Assembly (NCBI GenBank): GCA_014804645.1 | Contig: JAAUZI010000073.1 | Coordinates: forward strand, 1 to 37,820 | Direction: 5' to 3' | Length of the DNA stretch: 37,820 nucleotides | Source of the DNA: Lachnospiraceae bacterium | GTDB taxonomy: Bacteria; Bacillota; Clostridia; Lachnospirales; Lachnospiraceae | In this document: piece after piece, positions 1 to 7,857 of the stretch | Position numbering within the stretch: position 1 is the stretch's first letter | How the letters are laid out: the number at the start of each line of letters is the position of its first letter | Program-made: the position numbers and the translations under genes | Notes under the pieces: generated by a model | The model's database searches: none | What the model was told of the DNA's origin: nothing | Seen by the model: the letters and a program-made list of their open reading frames with translations, nothing else

Positions 1-17
1 TGATTTAATTTTACACC

Positions 18-45
18 AAAAAGGAATGAGATTCCTTATTTTTTT
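18..45 (+). terminator. Intrinsic terminator of an upstream gene
   Basis: AAGGAAT (21-27) and ATTCCTT (31-37) form a 7-bp stem with a GAG loop, followed by ATTTTTTT at 38-45. This is the classic Rho-independent layout, and the A-run before the stem could extend it. The gene it ends lies outside the window, to the left, on the plus strand. Confidence 0.75.
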
Positions 46-130
46 GCAGTTTTTAAAAAGTTTTTATAAATGAACTGCTTGAAATGCAGTTGTTGTGGAT
101 AAAACTGCGGAAACTCAAGGTTTTGCGGGG

Positions 131-203
131 CTGACACAGAGGTGCGTTTATGGTAAAATGAGTATCAGAAAGCGTGCTGAAGCGCATGTGATCATGGTAT
201 AAT
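131..203 (+). promoter_or_regulatory. Promoter region of the pdp-yqfC operon
   Basis: Two sigma-A-like candidates are visible. The first is CTGACA (131-136), a 17-bp spacer and TAAAAT (154-159). The second is an extended -10, TGG followed by TATAAT (195-203), without a good -35. Either would give a leader of roughly 50 to 95 nt before the pyrimidine-nucleoside phosphorylase start at 259. The choice between them cannot be made from sequence alone. Confidence 0.5.
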
Positions 204-258
204 ATAAGCAGAACTTTGCCGGGACTGGCAATGAGAATACGAGAAAGGCGGTGGCACT

Positions 259-1569
259 ATGAGAATGTACGATATTATCATGAAAAAGAGAAACGGCGGC
301 AAACTGACTTCGGAGGAGATCGAATTCTTTGTGGGTGGCTATACCAACGGAGAAATCCCGGATTATCAGGTGTCAGCTCTGATGATGGCAGTCTATTTTC
401 AGGGGATGGATCAGGAGGAGACACTGGCTCTCACCATGGCCATGGCTCACAGCGGAGATATGCTGGATCTGTCCCCCATAGGTGGGGTGAAGGTGGATAA
501 GCACAGCACCGGCGGCGTGGGAGATAAGACCTCCCTGGCCCTGGCGCCCATGGCGGCGGCCTGCGGCGTCAGGATCGCCAAGATGAGCGGCAGGGGGCTG
601 GGGCACACCGGGGGTACTATAGACAAGCTGGAGAGTTTTGCGGGTTTTTCCACCGGAATCAGCCGGGAACATTTTATCCGCCAGGTCAACGATATAGGCA
701 TTTCCATTATGGGGCAGACGGCCGACCTGGCCCCTGCGGACAAGAAACTCTATGCCCTGCGGGATGTGACCGCCACCGTGGATAATATGTCCTTGATCGC
801 CAGCTCCATCATGAGCAAAAAGCTGGCGGCAGGAGCGGACGCCATTGTGCTGGACGTCAAGACCGGCAGCGGCGCATTTATGAAGACACTGGAGGATTCT
901 CTGGCTTTGGCCCGGGAGATGGTGCGCATCGGCAACGGCGCGGGGCGGCGTACCATCGCGGTGGTGTCCGACATGGACCAGCCTCTGGGTAGGGCGGTGG
1001 GCAATGCTCTGGAGGTGAGAGAGGCCATCGATACGCTACAGGGGCAGGGCCCGGAGGATTTTGTGGAACTGTGTATGACTCTGGGCAGCCGGATGTTGAT
1101 TGCCGGGGGAAAGGCCCAGGACGAGGGACAGGCAAGAGATATGCTGCAGGAGGTCATTTCCAGCGGCGCGGCGCTGGATAAGCTGGCGGCCTTTGTACAG
1201 GCGCAGGGCGGCGATCCGGCGGCGATATATGACCCCAAGCTGCTGCCGCAGGCCTCCCATGTGGAGCCGATTTTGGCTTGCACCGAGGGGTATATCCGCG
1301 AGATACGCTGCGACGAGATCGGGGTCTGTTCCCTGCTGCTGGGAGGCGGACGGGAGACCAAGGACAGTGAAATCGACTTGTCGGTAGGGCTGGTACTGAC
1401 TGCCAAGGTGGGGGATTATGTGAAATGTGGCCAGCCGCTGGCCTATATGCACTACAATGATCCGGCCAGGGCAGCGGCGGCAAAAGAACGTTTTTACCAA
1501 GCATATACCATGGACAGCAAGCCGACCCAGGCTCCCCCGCTGATTCACCGGATTTTGGAGCAGGCATAA
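259..1569 (+). CDS. pdp: Pyrimidine-nucleoside phosphorylase (thymidine/uridine phosphorylase family)
   Basis: Cytosolic salvage enzyme that splits pyrimidine nucleosides with phosphate to the free base and (deoxy)ribose-1-phosphate. The 436-residue length matches the Pdp/DeoA family. Visible signatures are the phosphate-binding KHSTGGVGDK at residues 81-90 and the family pattern SGRGLGHTGGTIDKLES at 110-126. The start at 259 has an AAGGCGG-like ribosome binding site near 244-250. A longer-looking overlapping frame starting at 216 is a shadow. It is the first gene after the promoter region and is followed 84 bp later by yqfC, so it may share a transcript with the sporulation genes. Whether it prefers uridine and thymidine both (Pdp) or thymidine alone (DeoA) cannot be told by eye; the Gram-positive context favours Pdp. 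Confidence 0.93.
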   Translation: MRMYDIIMKKRNGGKLTSEEIEFFVGGYTNGEIPDYQVSALMMAVYFQGMDQEETLALTMAMAHSGDMLDLSPIGGVKVDKHSTGGVGDKTSLALAPMAAACGVRIAKMSGRGLGHTGGTIDKLESFAGFSTGISREHFIRQVNDIGISIMGQTADLAPADKKLYALRDVTATVDNMSLIASSIMSKKLAAGADAIVLDVKTGSGAFMKTLEDSLALAREMVRIGNGAGRRTIAVVSDMDQPLGRAVGNALEVREAIDTLQGQGPEDFVELCMTLGSRMLIAGGKAQDEGQARDMLQEVISSGAALDKLAAFVQAQGGDPAAIYDPKLLPQASHVEPILACTEGYIREIRCDEIGVCSLLLGGGRETKDSEIDLSVGLVLTAKVGDYVKCGQPLAYMHYNDPARAAAAKERFYQAYTMDSKPTQAPPLIHRILEQA

Positions 1570-1653
1570 ACCGCCCGCCGTCCGTTTCTGGCATACCCCG
1601 TGGCGGAAACGCATATATTACAAAGAATAACCCGATGCAGAAACGGGGTAAAT

Positions 1654-1938
1654 ATGAGAAAAAAGAAAGCGGAGAGACTGAGCCGTAAGGAGGCGATCAT
1701 CGACTCCCTCTCTCTGCCCAAGGATATCCTGCTGGGGGCATTGCGGGTGACCCTGACCGGCAGTCAGGAGGCATGGGTGGAGAATTATAAGGGAATATTG
1801 GAATACACGGACTGCCAGATTCTGCTTCAGGGCAAGAACTGTCAGGTCTGCTTTGAGGGGCAGCGCCTCTCCATAGAATATTACACCAATGAGGACATGA
1901 AAATCAGCGGCTGTATCCGCTGTGTCAAATATCAGTAA
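1654..1938 (+). CDS. yqfC: Sporulation protein YqfC (YabP/YqfC family)
   Basis: A 94-residue protein beginning MRKKKAERLS and carrying the small beta-rich YabP/YqfC pattern: LPKDILLGALRVTLTGS (about residues 21-37), then an ENYKGILEY segment and a C-terminal GCIRCVKYQ. The family is restricted to endospore formers and is typically expressed in the mother cell; its biochemical role is unknown. I chose the ATG at 1654 rather than the upstream in-frame ATG at 1600, because the family begins near here and a purine-rich GGGG-type site precedes it. It sits directly before yqfD, as in Bacillus and most Clostridia, which supports the call. Confidence 0.88.
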   Translation: MRKKKAERLSRKEAIIDSLSLPKDILLGALRVTLTGSQEAWVENYKGILEYTDCQILLQGKNCQVCFEGQRLSIEYYTNEDMKISGCIRCVKYQ

Positions 1939-1959
1939 TCTTTAGCCGGGAGGATTCAT

Positions 1960-3180
1960 ATGCTGGGAATACTGCAATTCCTCAAAGGGTATGTCAGAAT
2001 CAAAATATGGGGCGTTTCCCCGGAACGTTTTTTAAATTTGTGCAGCAACAAAAACCTTCTGTTGTGGGACATCAGCAAGGACGGGGAGGTGTACACCATG
2101 TGCATCAGCCTGAAGGCATTCTTACAGCTGCGCCCCATAGCCAGAAAGACAGGAGTAAGGGTAGTCGTCTTGCAGAAGGTTGGACTACCCTTTTTGCTGC
2201 CCGGACTGCTGAAGAGAAAGATTTTCGTCGCGGGATTACTATTCTGTGTAGCGTTCTGGATAGTCAGCTATCGCTTTGTATGGGATATCAGTCTGGAGGG
2301 CAATTATCAGATCACCCAGGAGGTGTTTATGGACTTTCTGGCCTCCCAGCAGATACATGTGGGTATGCAGAAGTCAGACCTGGACATAGATGCGCTGGAG
2401 AGAGAGATCAGGCGGGCTTTTCCCGAGATAACCTGGACCTCCGCCAAACTCTCCGGCACCAGACTGGAAATCTCCGTCAAGGAGAATGACGCTCCCATTG
2501 TCACGGATACGGAAAAGCCCGTGGGCGGACAGGATCTGGTGTCGGAATATGCGGGAGTCATCACCTCAATGATTGTGCGCAGCGGCGTACCGACAGTTAA
2601 AATCGGTGATATTGTGGAGGAGGGGACACTGCTGGTGGAGGGTCGTGTGCCCATCTACAACGAGGACTCCACTGTCCGGGAATACATGTACATAACGGCG
2701 GATGCGGATATTACCGTAGAGCATTCCGTCACCTATCGGGATACACTGCCGACCACCTATATCCAGAAGGTCTACACCGGGCGCACGCACGGCCGTTTCT
2801 TCGTGCGGCTGGGCAGCCGGGAGCTTAAGCTGCCCCAGGAGCGTCCCTATCTGGTGTACGACACCGTGATACAGGGACATACGCCGACGGCGTTGGAGAA
2901 ACTTTCTATCCCTCTGTCCTGGGGGCAGTACACCTATCGGGAGTACATGAATGTGGAGCATGAATACACGCTTAACCAGGCGGAAACCCTTCTGACGGAA
3001 AAAGAATTGCAATTTCTTGCAACTTTAGAGGAAAAAGGGGTACACATTATTGAAAAAGATGTTAAAATAGAAGAGAGCAGTGCGTGTTGGACCATGGAGG
3101 GCTGGATTCTGGTGGATCAGCCCACGGGGCGGCTGGTTCCAACTACTGTGGAGAACGTTTCGCCGGACAGCGCCGACTGA
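1960..3180 (+). CDS. yqfD: Sporulation protein YqfD
   Basis: A 406-residue membrane protein matching the YqfD family in length and gene position. The N-terminal part (1-85) is soluble with an RIKIWGVSPERFLN motif. One clear transmembrane helix lies at about 88-106. It is followed by a POTRA/FtsQ-like segment (about 107-175, starting VWDISLEGNYQIT) and a long extracytoplasmic beta-rich tail. The family is required for sporulation in Bacillus subtilis and belongs to the mother-cell programme; the molecular role is not known. GGGAGGA at 1948-1954 gives a good ribosome binding site for the ATG at 1960. It follows yqfC by 21 bp and precedes phoH by 36 bp, so the genes are probably cotranscribed. 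Confidence 0.9.
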   Translation: MLGILQFLKGYVRIKIWGVSPERFLNLCSNKNLLLWDISKDGEVYTMCISLKAFLQLRPIARKTGVRVVVLQKVGLPFLLPGLLKRKIFVAGLLFCVAFWIVSYRFVWDISLEGNYQITQEVFMDFLASQQIHVGMQKSDLDIDALEREIRRAFPEITWTSAKLSGTRLEISVKENDAPIVTDTEKPVGGQDLVSEYAGVITSMIVRSGVPTVKIGDIVEEGTLLVEGRVPIYNEDSTVREYMYITADADITVEHSVTYRDTLPTTYIQKVYTGRTHGRFFVRLGSRELKLPQERPYLVYDTVIQGHTPTALEKLSIPLSWGQYTYREYMNVEHEYTLNQAETLLTEKELQFLATLEEKGVHIIEKDVKIEESSACWTMEGWILVDQPTGRLVPTTVENVSPDSAD

Positions 3181-3216
3181 AGGGTCTGTCCGCCAAATAG
3201 AAAAACAGGAGTATGT

Positions 3217-4224
3217 ATGAGTGAAGTGACACTACAGATGGATATGCCCGCAGAGCATATGCAGAAAATTTTCGGTGCGGGGGATTCCTATGTCCGCAAG
3301 ATTGAGAGGGATTTTCAGGTGAGCATTGTGAACCGCAACGGACGCATTGCCATCACCGGCGAGGAGCACGGCGCCAACCGTGCATGTCGGATACTGAGCC
3401 AGCTTACGGAGATATCGAAACGGGGAAATGAAATCGAGGAGCAGAGCGTAGACTACGCTATTACACTGGGTATGGAAGAGAGAGAAGAAGTATTGACTGA
3501 AATCGACGGGGACGTGATCTGTCACACTGTCAGCGGCAAGCCCATAAAGCCCAAGACCTATGGGCAGAAACAGTATGTGGATGCCATTCGCAACAAAATG
3601 ATCACATTCGGCCTGGGACCTGCCGGCACAGGTAAGACTTATCTGGCCATGGCTATGGCCATCACTGCTTTCAAGAATGATGAGGTCAGCCGGATTATTT
3701 TGACCCGGCCGGCCATAGAGGCGGGAGAGAAATTGGGCTTTCTGCCCGGCGACCTGCAGAGCAAGGTGGACCCCTACCTTCGTCCCCTGTACGACGCCCT
3801 GTATCAGATCATGGGGGCGGAGAATTTTACAAAAAATATGGAGAAGGGGCTGATCGAGGTGGCCCCTCTGGCCTATATGCGGGGACGCACTCTGGACAAC
3901 GCCTATATTATTCTGGACGAAGCTCAGAATACAACGCCGGCGCAGATGAAAATGTTTTTGACCCGTATTGGATTCGGTTCCAAGGTGGTGGTCACCGGAG
4001 ACAGCTCCCAAAAAGATCTGCCCTCCGGGAGTCAGTCCGGCTTGGATATCGCCGCAAGAGTGCTGGGTAAGCTGGAGGATATCGCTTTCTGCAATCTGAC
4101 CAGCAAGGATGTGGTGCGCCATCCTCTGGTGCAGAAGATCGTCAAGGCCTATGACGATTATGAGGCTCGGGAGAAATCCAGGGAGAGAGCCAGAGGAAAA
4201 GAAAAGAGATACGGACGAAAATAG
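3217..4224 (+). CDS. phoH: PhoH family ATPase
   Basis: A 335-residue cytosolic PhoH/YbeZ-type P-loop protein. Residues 10-70 look like a small KH-like RNA-binding domain. The ATPase core has Walker A GPAGTGKT (134-141), TRPAIEAGEKLGFLPG (163-178), and a Walker B region ending ILDEAQN (232-238), followed by VVVTGDSSQKD (257-267). Family members work with YbeY in ribosome and rRNA metabolism. That fits the nearby ybeY, separated only by the 7TM-HD gene. AGGAG at 3207-3211 precedes the ATG at 3217. The tail after residue 315 is rich in Arg, Lys and Glu and is probably disordered. Confidence 0.93.
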   Translation: MSEVTLQMDMPAEHMQKIFGAGDSYVRKIERDFQVSIVNRNGRIAITGEEHGANRACRILSQLTEISKRGNEIEEQSVDYAITLGMEEREEVLTEIDGDVICHTVSGKPIKPKTYGQKQYVDAIRNKMITFGLGPAGTGKTYLAMAMAITAFKNDEVSRIILTRPAIEAGEKLGFLPGDLQSKVDPYLRPLYDALYQIMGAENFTKNMEKGLIEVAPLAYMRGRTLDNAYIILDEAQNTTPAQMKMFLTRIGFGSKVVVTGDSSQKDLPSGSQSGLDIAARVLGKLEDIAFCNLTSKDVVRHPLVQKIVKAYDDYEAREKSRERARGKEKRYGRK

Positions 4225-4236
4225 GTTGGGCAAACA

Positions 4237-5445
4237 ATGGGTAAAAAAAAGAGGAATTACAGATGGTATCATCTGTTGACGGGTTTTGGGCTGCTGGCGC
4301 TTTCTGTGGCCGGAATATGGCTTATAGGGACATTGTCTCAGGTGGGACAGGATATCCTGCTGCGCAATATGGTGATAACGGCTGTGGGAATGGCCATAGT
4401 GAGCCTGCTGGTGCGCCAGGAGGCCACAGAGCACTTGATGCAGTATGACAACGAGGAAAATGTTCTGCGCTTTTTTCTGTGCCTCTGTGTCTGTCTGGCA
4501 GTGGCTCTGGCCTGCATATTTCTGCCCGTGGGCGCATGGCCTTTTCTTGTTATCTATATTACGCTGGGACTGTATAGCAGCACCTTTCTGGGGGTGGCGG
4601 CGGGTTCGGTGCTGCTGATGATCACGGTGCTGGGCAGCGGCGCGGGGAGCAATATATTCGTCATGTACCTGATAAGCGGAATTATCGGGGTGAGTCTGTT
4701 CAGACGGTTGGACGCGGAGTTTCGGGTGGGAATTCCCCTTGCCGTGTCCCTGATGGTGCTTTTGGTAAGCGAGACCGCCAACGTGGTGCTGTTTGCCAAC
4801 GAGAGGCTGGACATGGAGCTGTTTGTGGTTCCAGCGGCCAATGTGATTATCAGCGCCATTTTGCTGCTGGGCATCCTGAAACTGTTCTCCCAGTCGGTGA
4901 TATACCGCTACAGAGTGATTTATATGGAGCTGACGGCGCCGGAATGCGAACTGCTGACACGGCTGAAGGAGGAGGCCCGGGAGGACTATTACCAGAGCAT
5001 GCACACCTCCTATTTCTGTGAGCGCATAGGCGAGAAACTGGGGCTTGACGTGCAGGCGGTGAAAGCGGCCGGATTCTACCACAAGATAGGTGTGCTGTAT
5101 AAGGATCAGGAGTCCGGGAAAGAGCTTTTTGACATGTTCCAGAGTCAGCATTTTCCGCCGGTCTTGCAAGAGATTCTGAAAGAATTTCTGTCGTCCGACC
5201 GGGCGGCGGTCAGGCGCAAGGAGACGGCGGTGCTGATAATGGCGGACGCGGTGACGGCCTCCATTATCCACCTGCTGGCGGCGGACAAGGGACGAGCTTT
5301 GGACTATGACAAGATCATTGACTCCATATTTAAGATCAAGCTGGACTCCGGGGTACTGAATCAGTGTCTGATCTCCATGGGGGAAATCACACAGATGAAG
5401 AAAATCTTCAAAGAGGAGAAACTGTACTATGACTTTTTACGTTGA
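4237..5445 (+). CDS. Short 7TM-HD (YqfF/PgpH-like) membrane protein with degenerate HD domain
   Basis: A 402-residue protein in the slot normally occupied by yqfF/pgpH, whose members hydrolyse cyclic di-AMP. It has about six or seven hydrophobic segments between residues 12 and 215, then a cytoplasmic domain that aligns by eye with the 7TMR-HD phosphodiesterases: MHTSYFCERIGEKLGL (255-270), AAGFYHKIGVLYK (277-289) and RRKETAVLIMADAV (326-339). The hallmark His-Asp pair reads His282-Lys283, and the usual downstream His-His region is replaced by EFLSSD (316-321). Asp337 of the last metal motif remains. The long extracytoplasmic N-terminal domain of full-length PgpH (about 700 residues) is absent. 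I infer a non-catalytic relative, perhaps binding a nucleotide or acting structurally. The HK codons (CAC AAG) differ from HD by at least two bases, so a single sequencing error is unlikely. It overlaps ybeY by 17 bp. Confidence 0.8.
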   Translation: MGKKKRNYRWYHLLTGFGLLALSVAGIWLIGTLSQVGQDILLRNMVITAVGMAIVSLLVRQEATEHLMQYDNEENVLRFFLCLCVCLAVALACIFLPVGAWPFLVIYITLGLYSSTFLGVAAGSVLLMITVLGSGAGSNIFVMYLISGIIGVSLFRRLDAEFRVGIPLAVSLMVLLVSETANVVLFANERLDMELFVVPAANVIISAILLLGILKLFSQSVIYRYRVIYMELTAPECELLTRLKEEAREDYYQSMHTSYFCERIGEKLGLDVQAVKAAGFYHKIGVLYKDQESGKELFDMFQSQHFPPVLQEILKEFLSSDRAAVRRKETAVLIMADAVTASIIHLLAADKGRALDYDKIIDSIFKIKLDSGVLNQCLISMGEITQMKKIFKEEKLYYDFLR

Positions 5446-5932
5446 GAACGAGACACAGGTGGCGTATCCCTTTGATCTGGAACAGACCGTGAGAGTTGTG
5501 GCGGAGGCCGTGCTGGAGGCGGAGAGATGTCCCTATCAGGTGCAGGTCAATGTGCTGCTCACCGACAATGCGGGGATACGGGAGTTCAACCGACAGTACC
5601 GACAAATTGACAGGGAGACGGACGTGCTCTCCTTTCCCAATTTGGAGTATGACACGCCTGGACAGTTTCGGATTCCCCAGGGGCAGGAGGCGGATTGCAT
5701 TGATCCGGACAGCGGCGAATTGATTCTGGGAGATATCATTCTGTCGGTGGACAGGATTGCCGGGCAGGCGGAGGAATACGGACACAGTCTGCGGCGTGAA
5801 CTGGCGTTTCTGGTGGCTCACAGTATGCTGCACCTCTGCGGCTACGACCATATGGAGCCGGAAGAAATGGCGGTGATGGAACAAAAGCAGGAACAGATTT
5901 TGACGTCGCTGGGCATTACCAGAGAGATATAG
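5429..5932 (+). CDS. ybeY: Endoribonuclease YbeY (rRNA maturation factor)
   Basis: A 167-residue zinc-dependent endoribonuclease of the UPF0054 family, which takes part in 16S rRNA 3'-end maturation and ribosome quality control. The metal-binding motif is intact: HSMLHLCGYDH with His131, His135 and His141. TDVLSFP (64-70) and GDIILS (101-106) are also family hallmarks. The start at 5429 lies inside the end of the preceding gene, with AAGAGGAG at 5411-5418 as ribosome binding site, which suggests translational coupling. It is the last gene before a hairpin and terminator at 5931-6027. Confidence 0.95.
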   Translation: MTFYVENETQVAYPFDLEQTVRVVAEAVLEAERCPYQVQVNVLLTDNAGIREFNRQYRQIDRETDVLSFPNLEYDTPGQFRIPQGQEADCIDPDSGELILGDIILSVDRIAGQAEEYGHSLRRELAFLVAHSMLHLCGYDHMEPEEMAVMEQKQEQILTSLGITREI

Positions 5933-5997
5933 TGTGAGAAGAAGTTCTAATTGCTCACAGCAAAGGCTGTTTCGCAAAGAACTTCTAATCTCACACT
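5931..5997 (+). repeat. Large imperfect palindrome after ybeY
   Basis: The outer arms 5931-5948 (AGTGTGAGA then AGAAGTTCT) and 5978-5997 (AGAACTTCT, AA bulge, TCTCACACT) pair over 18 bp. Inside them TTGC (5951-5954) pairs with GCAA (5974-5977), and ACAGC (5957-5961) with GCTGT (5966-5970). The result is one long hairpin about 67 nt in length, starting at the ybeY stop codon. There is no U-run after it; a separate terminator follows at once. Its role is unknown: it could stabilise the ybeY mRNA 3' end or be a small palindromic element. Confidence 0.7.
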
Positions 5998-6027
5998 TGA
6001 AAAATGCCGGGAAATAGGCATTTTTCA
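5998..6027 (+). terminator. Intrinsic terminator closing the yqfC-ybeY operon
   Basis: A perfect 11-bp stem, TGAAAAATGCC (5998-6008) with GGCATTTTTCA (6017-6027), encloses an 8-nt loop. The A-run and T-run within the arms make it able to act on either strand. It ends the phoH-ybeY transcript ahead of the flippase gene. Confidence 0.7.
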
Positions 6028-6098
6028 TACTGATCTGAGTGCCGCCGGGACGGCTGCGGAAAATTGCGTGAGGACACGAAAGGGAAAAGACACCAGAT

Positions 6099-7763
6099 AT
6101 GAAACAACAGGAGATAAAGAGGAAACAGATCATATGTTACACCTATATCATAGGCATGCTGGGCATGATAGGCATGGGAAAAGTACTGGGAGACGGAGGA
6201 ATGGCCTATATGGCAGTGGCCCTGCTGGGAATAAGCCTGTTCACGCTGCTGGTGACTTTCGGCGTGTCGGATGTGATCGCCAGACTGCAGAGAAACCGCA
6301 GAAACAAGGGGCAGTTCAAGGGAGCGGCCCGGATGAGGGGACAGTTTTTACTCCTGCAGGGAGTCACGGGGGCGGTGCTGTCGGCAGTGCTTTTGTTTAT
6401 GGCGGACGCCCTGGCGCAGAAAGTGTTTCATGTGCCTTGCAGCAGCGCCGCCATGAAGATGCTTGCGCCGGTGATTCTGTTCCAGGCGCTGGATGCGGCG
6501 CTGCTGGGATACTTTCAGGGCAGCGGCAGCTACATGCCCACTTTGGTCAGTGTCGTGCTGCGGCAGGGATTTTTTCTGGTGTTTGGCTCACTGTTTGGCA
6601 GACGGCTGACGAACTATGGAGACAAGGTTTCCAATCTCTTAAAAAACAGCAGTTACAGTGGCATGTACGGGGCAATGGGCGTGGCGCTGGGGGTGCTGAT
6701 TACAGAACTGCTGGTATTTCTGTTTCTGCTTGTTGTCTATATGGTCAGCGACCGGAAAGCGGATGAGCATAGGAGTCAGGAAGGACTGCGGCGCACGGAG
6801 AGCATGGGCGACATTGCCCGGGTGTTCTTTGGCGCTCTCTGGCAGGGAACCTGCACGGCGCTGCTGGCGTTTCTGCCGGTGCTGCTGGGCGCGGTATTCT
6901 ATCTGCGCGGTATACACGGGTTCTATTCTCAAGTGTCCGCGATTCTTCCTGCCGACGACCTCGGCGAGGGCGTGGTCTGGACCACCGACATAGCAGTGAG
7001 CGACTATGGCAGTTTCTTTGGAAAGTGTTTTCTGCTCTGTGGGGTGTTTGTGGTGATTTTGGCCGCCAGATGTCTTTCGGTCTACGGCAGACTCCATGTT
7101 GCCATTCGCAGAGAGGACGTGCGGTACACCAGAGATGTGGCGTCGTCGGGGCTGCACTATGTATGGGTTGTGGGACTGTATTTCGCAGTGACTGTGGCAG
7201 TGATGGCGCCCCAGATGGCGGCGGGCTTTTTCCCGGGACGGGAGAACGGTGTGGAAGGCATGCTGCGGGTGGGCGGTGTCCTGATTCTGCTGATGGGGCT
7301 GGTGATCCTGTTTTCCATGGTGCTGCTGGCCTACGGAGAGCGGTATATTCTGATGGGAATGCTGGGGGTATGGGTGATTCTGTATCTGATACTGCAGAAA
7401 CTGTTTGTCAAGGGCAGTGGGTACAGCGCAGCGGGGATTCTGTCCGGAGCGCTGGTGTCCACGATGGTGCTGCTGGCGGCGCTGCTGGGATACTGTGTCT
7501 GGCAGAGCAGAATCAATGCGGAGTATATCCGCATACTGGGCGTTCCGCTGGCAGGGGCCGGGATCATGGGACTGGCCATGATGCTGTCCACAAAGCTGCT
7601 GGGCGCCCATATGAGCAATGTGATGTCGGTGGTGGTGGCAGCCCTGCTGGGCGCCATTGTGTACGGGGTCATACTGGTCATGACGAGGAACATTCGGGAA
7701 TATGAAATTTCCGTGCTGTACGGAAAACAGGCCAGAAAGCTGTTAGAACGTATAATTTCATAA
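6099..7763 (+). CDS. MOP-superfamily flippase-like membrane protein (SpoVB/Wzx/MurJ type)
   Basis: A 554-residue integral membrane protein with at least twelve hydrophobic segments and no soluble domain. The N-terminal half has the arrangement typical of polysaccharide or lipid-linked-oligosaccharide flippases: a short basic N-terminus, then IGMLGMIGMGKVLG, and later LDAALLGYFQGSGSYMPT (about residues 130-147), which resembles the 'ALxGYFQGxGxMxPT' region of SpoVB and MurJ. The substrate cannot be inferred; a cell-wall or spore-cortex precursor is possible given the neighbouring sporulation genes. The ATG at 6099 has an AAAGGG about 14 nt upstream, a rather long spacing, and no better in-frame start is visible. 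It is separated from ybeY by a terminator and followed by another terminator-like hairpin. Confidence 0.72.
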   Translation: MKQQEIKRKQIICYTYIIGMLGMIGMGKVLGDGGMAYMAVALLGISLFTLLVTFGVSDVIARLQRNRRNKGQFKGAARMRGQFLLLQGVTGAVLSAVLLFMADALAQKVFHVPCSSAAMKMLAPVILFQALDAALLGYFQGSGSYMPTLVSVVLRQGFFLVFGSLFGRRLTNYGDKVSNLLKNSSYSGMYGAMGVALGVLITELLVFLFLLVVYMVSDRKADEHRSQEGLRRTESMGDIARVFFGALWQGTCTALLAFLPVLLGAVFYLRGIHGFYSQVSAILPADDLGEGVVWTTDIAVSDYGSFFGKCFLLCGVFVVILAARCLSVYGRLHVAIRREDVRYTRDVASSGLHYVWVVGLYFAVTVAVMAPQMAAGFFPGRENGVEGMLRVGGVLILLMGLVILFSMVLLAYGERYILMGMLGVWVILYLILQKLFVKGSGYSAAGILSGALVSTMVLLAALLGYCVWQSRINAEYIRILGVPLAGAGIMGLAMMLSTKLLGAHMSNVMSVVVAALLGAIVYGVILVMTRNIREYEISVLYGKQARKLLERIIS

Positions 7764-7776
7764 AATATGGCTGATA

Positions 7777-7830
7777 CTATGTGTGATATCAGAATCGCAC
7801 ATAGAAAAACGTCTCATCGAGCCGTTTTTC
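7777..7830 (+). terminator. Tandem hairpins after the flippase gene, the second terminator-like
   Basis: CTATGTGTGAT (7777-7787) pairs with ATCGCACATAG (7794-7804), 11 bp with one wobble. Directly after it GAAAAACG (7804-7811) pairs with CGTTTTTC (7823-7830), enclosing CTC-ATC-GAG. The second hairpin ends in a T-run and has the same A-rich/T-rich arm style as the terminator at 5998-6027. The next gene starts only 28 bp later and no clear promoter lies between, so this could instead be an attenuator. Confidence 0.55.
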
Positions 7831-7857
7831 ACGAGTTGTGGGAAAAAGAGGTAAGAG

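Noticed and set aside
1570..1653. Sigma-E type promoter before yqfC
   Set aside because: CATATATT near 1613 is reminiscent of a -10, but no convincing -35 stands at the right distance.
4516..4560. Sequencing error as cause of the HK motif in the 7TM-HD protein
   Set aside because: The HK site itself is near 5080-5085; CAC AAG needs at least two changes to become His-Asp, the frame is intact, and other catalytic positions are also lost, so genuine degeneration is more likely.
3232..5271. Antisense open frame of 679 codons across phoH and the 7TM-HD gene
   Set aside because: Same His/Gln-rich shadow composition; both sense genes have clear family motifs.
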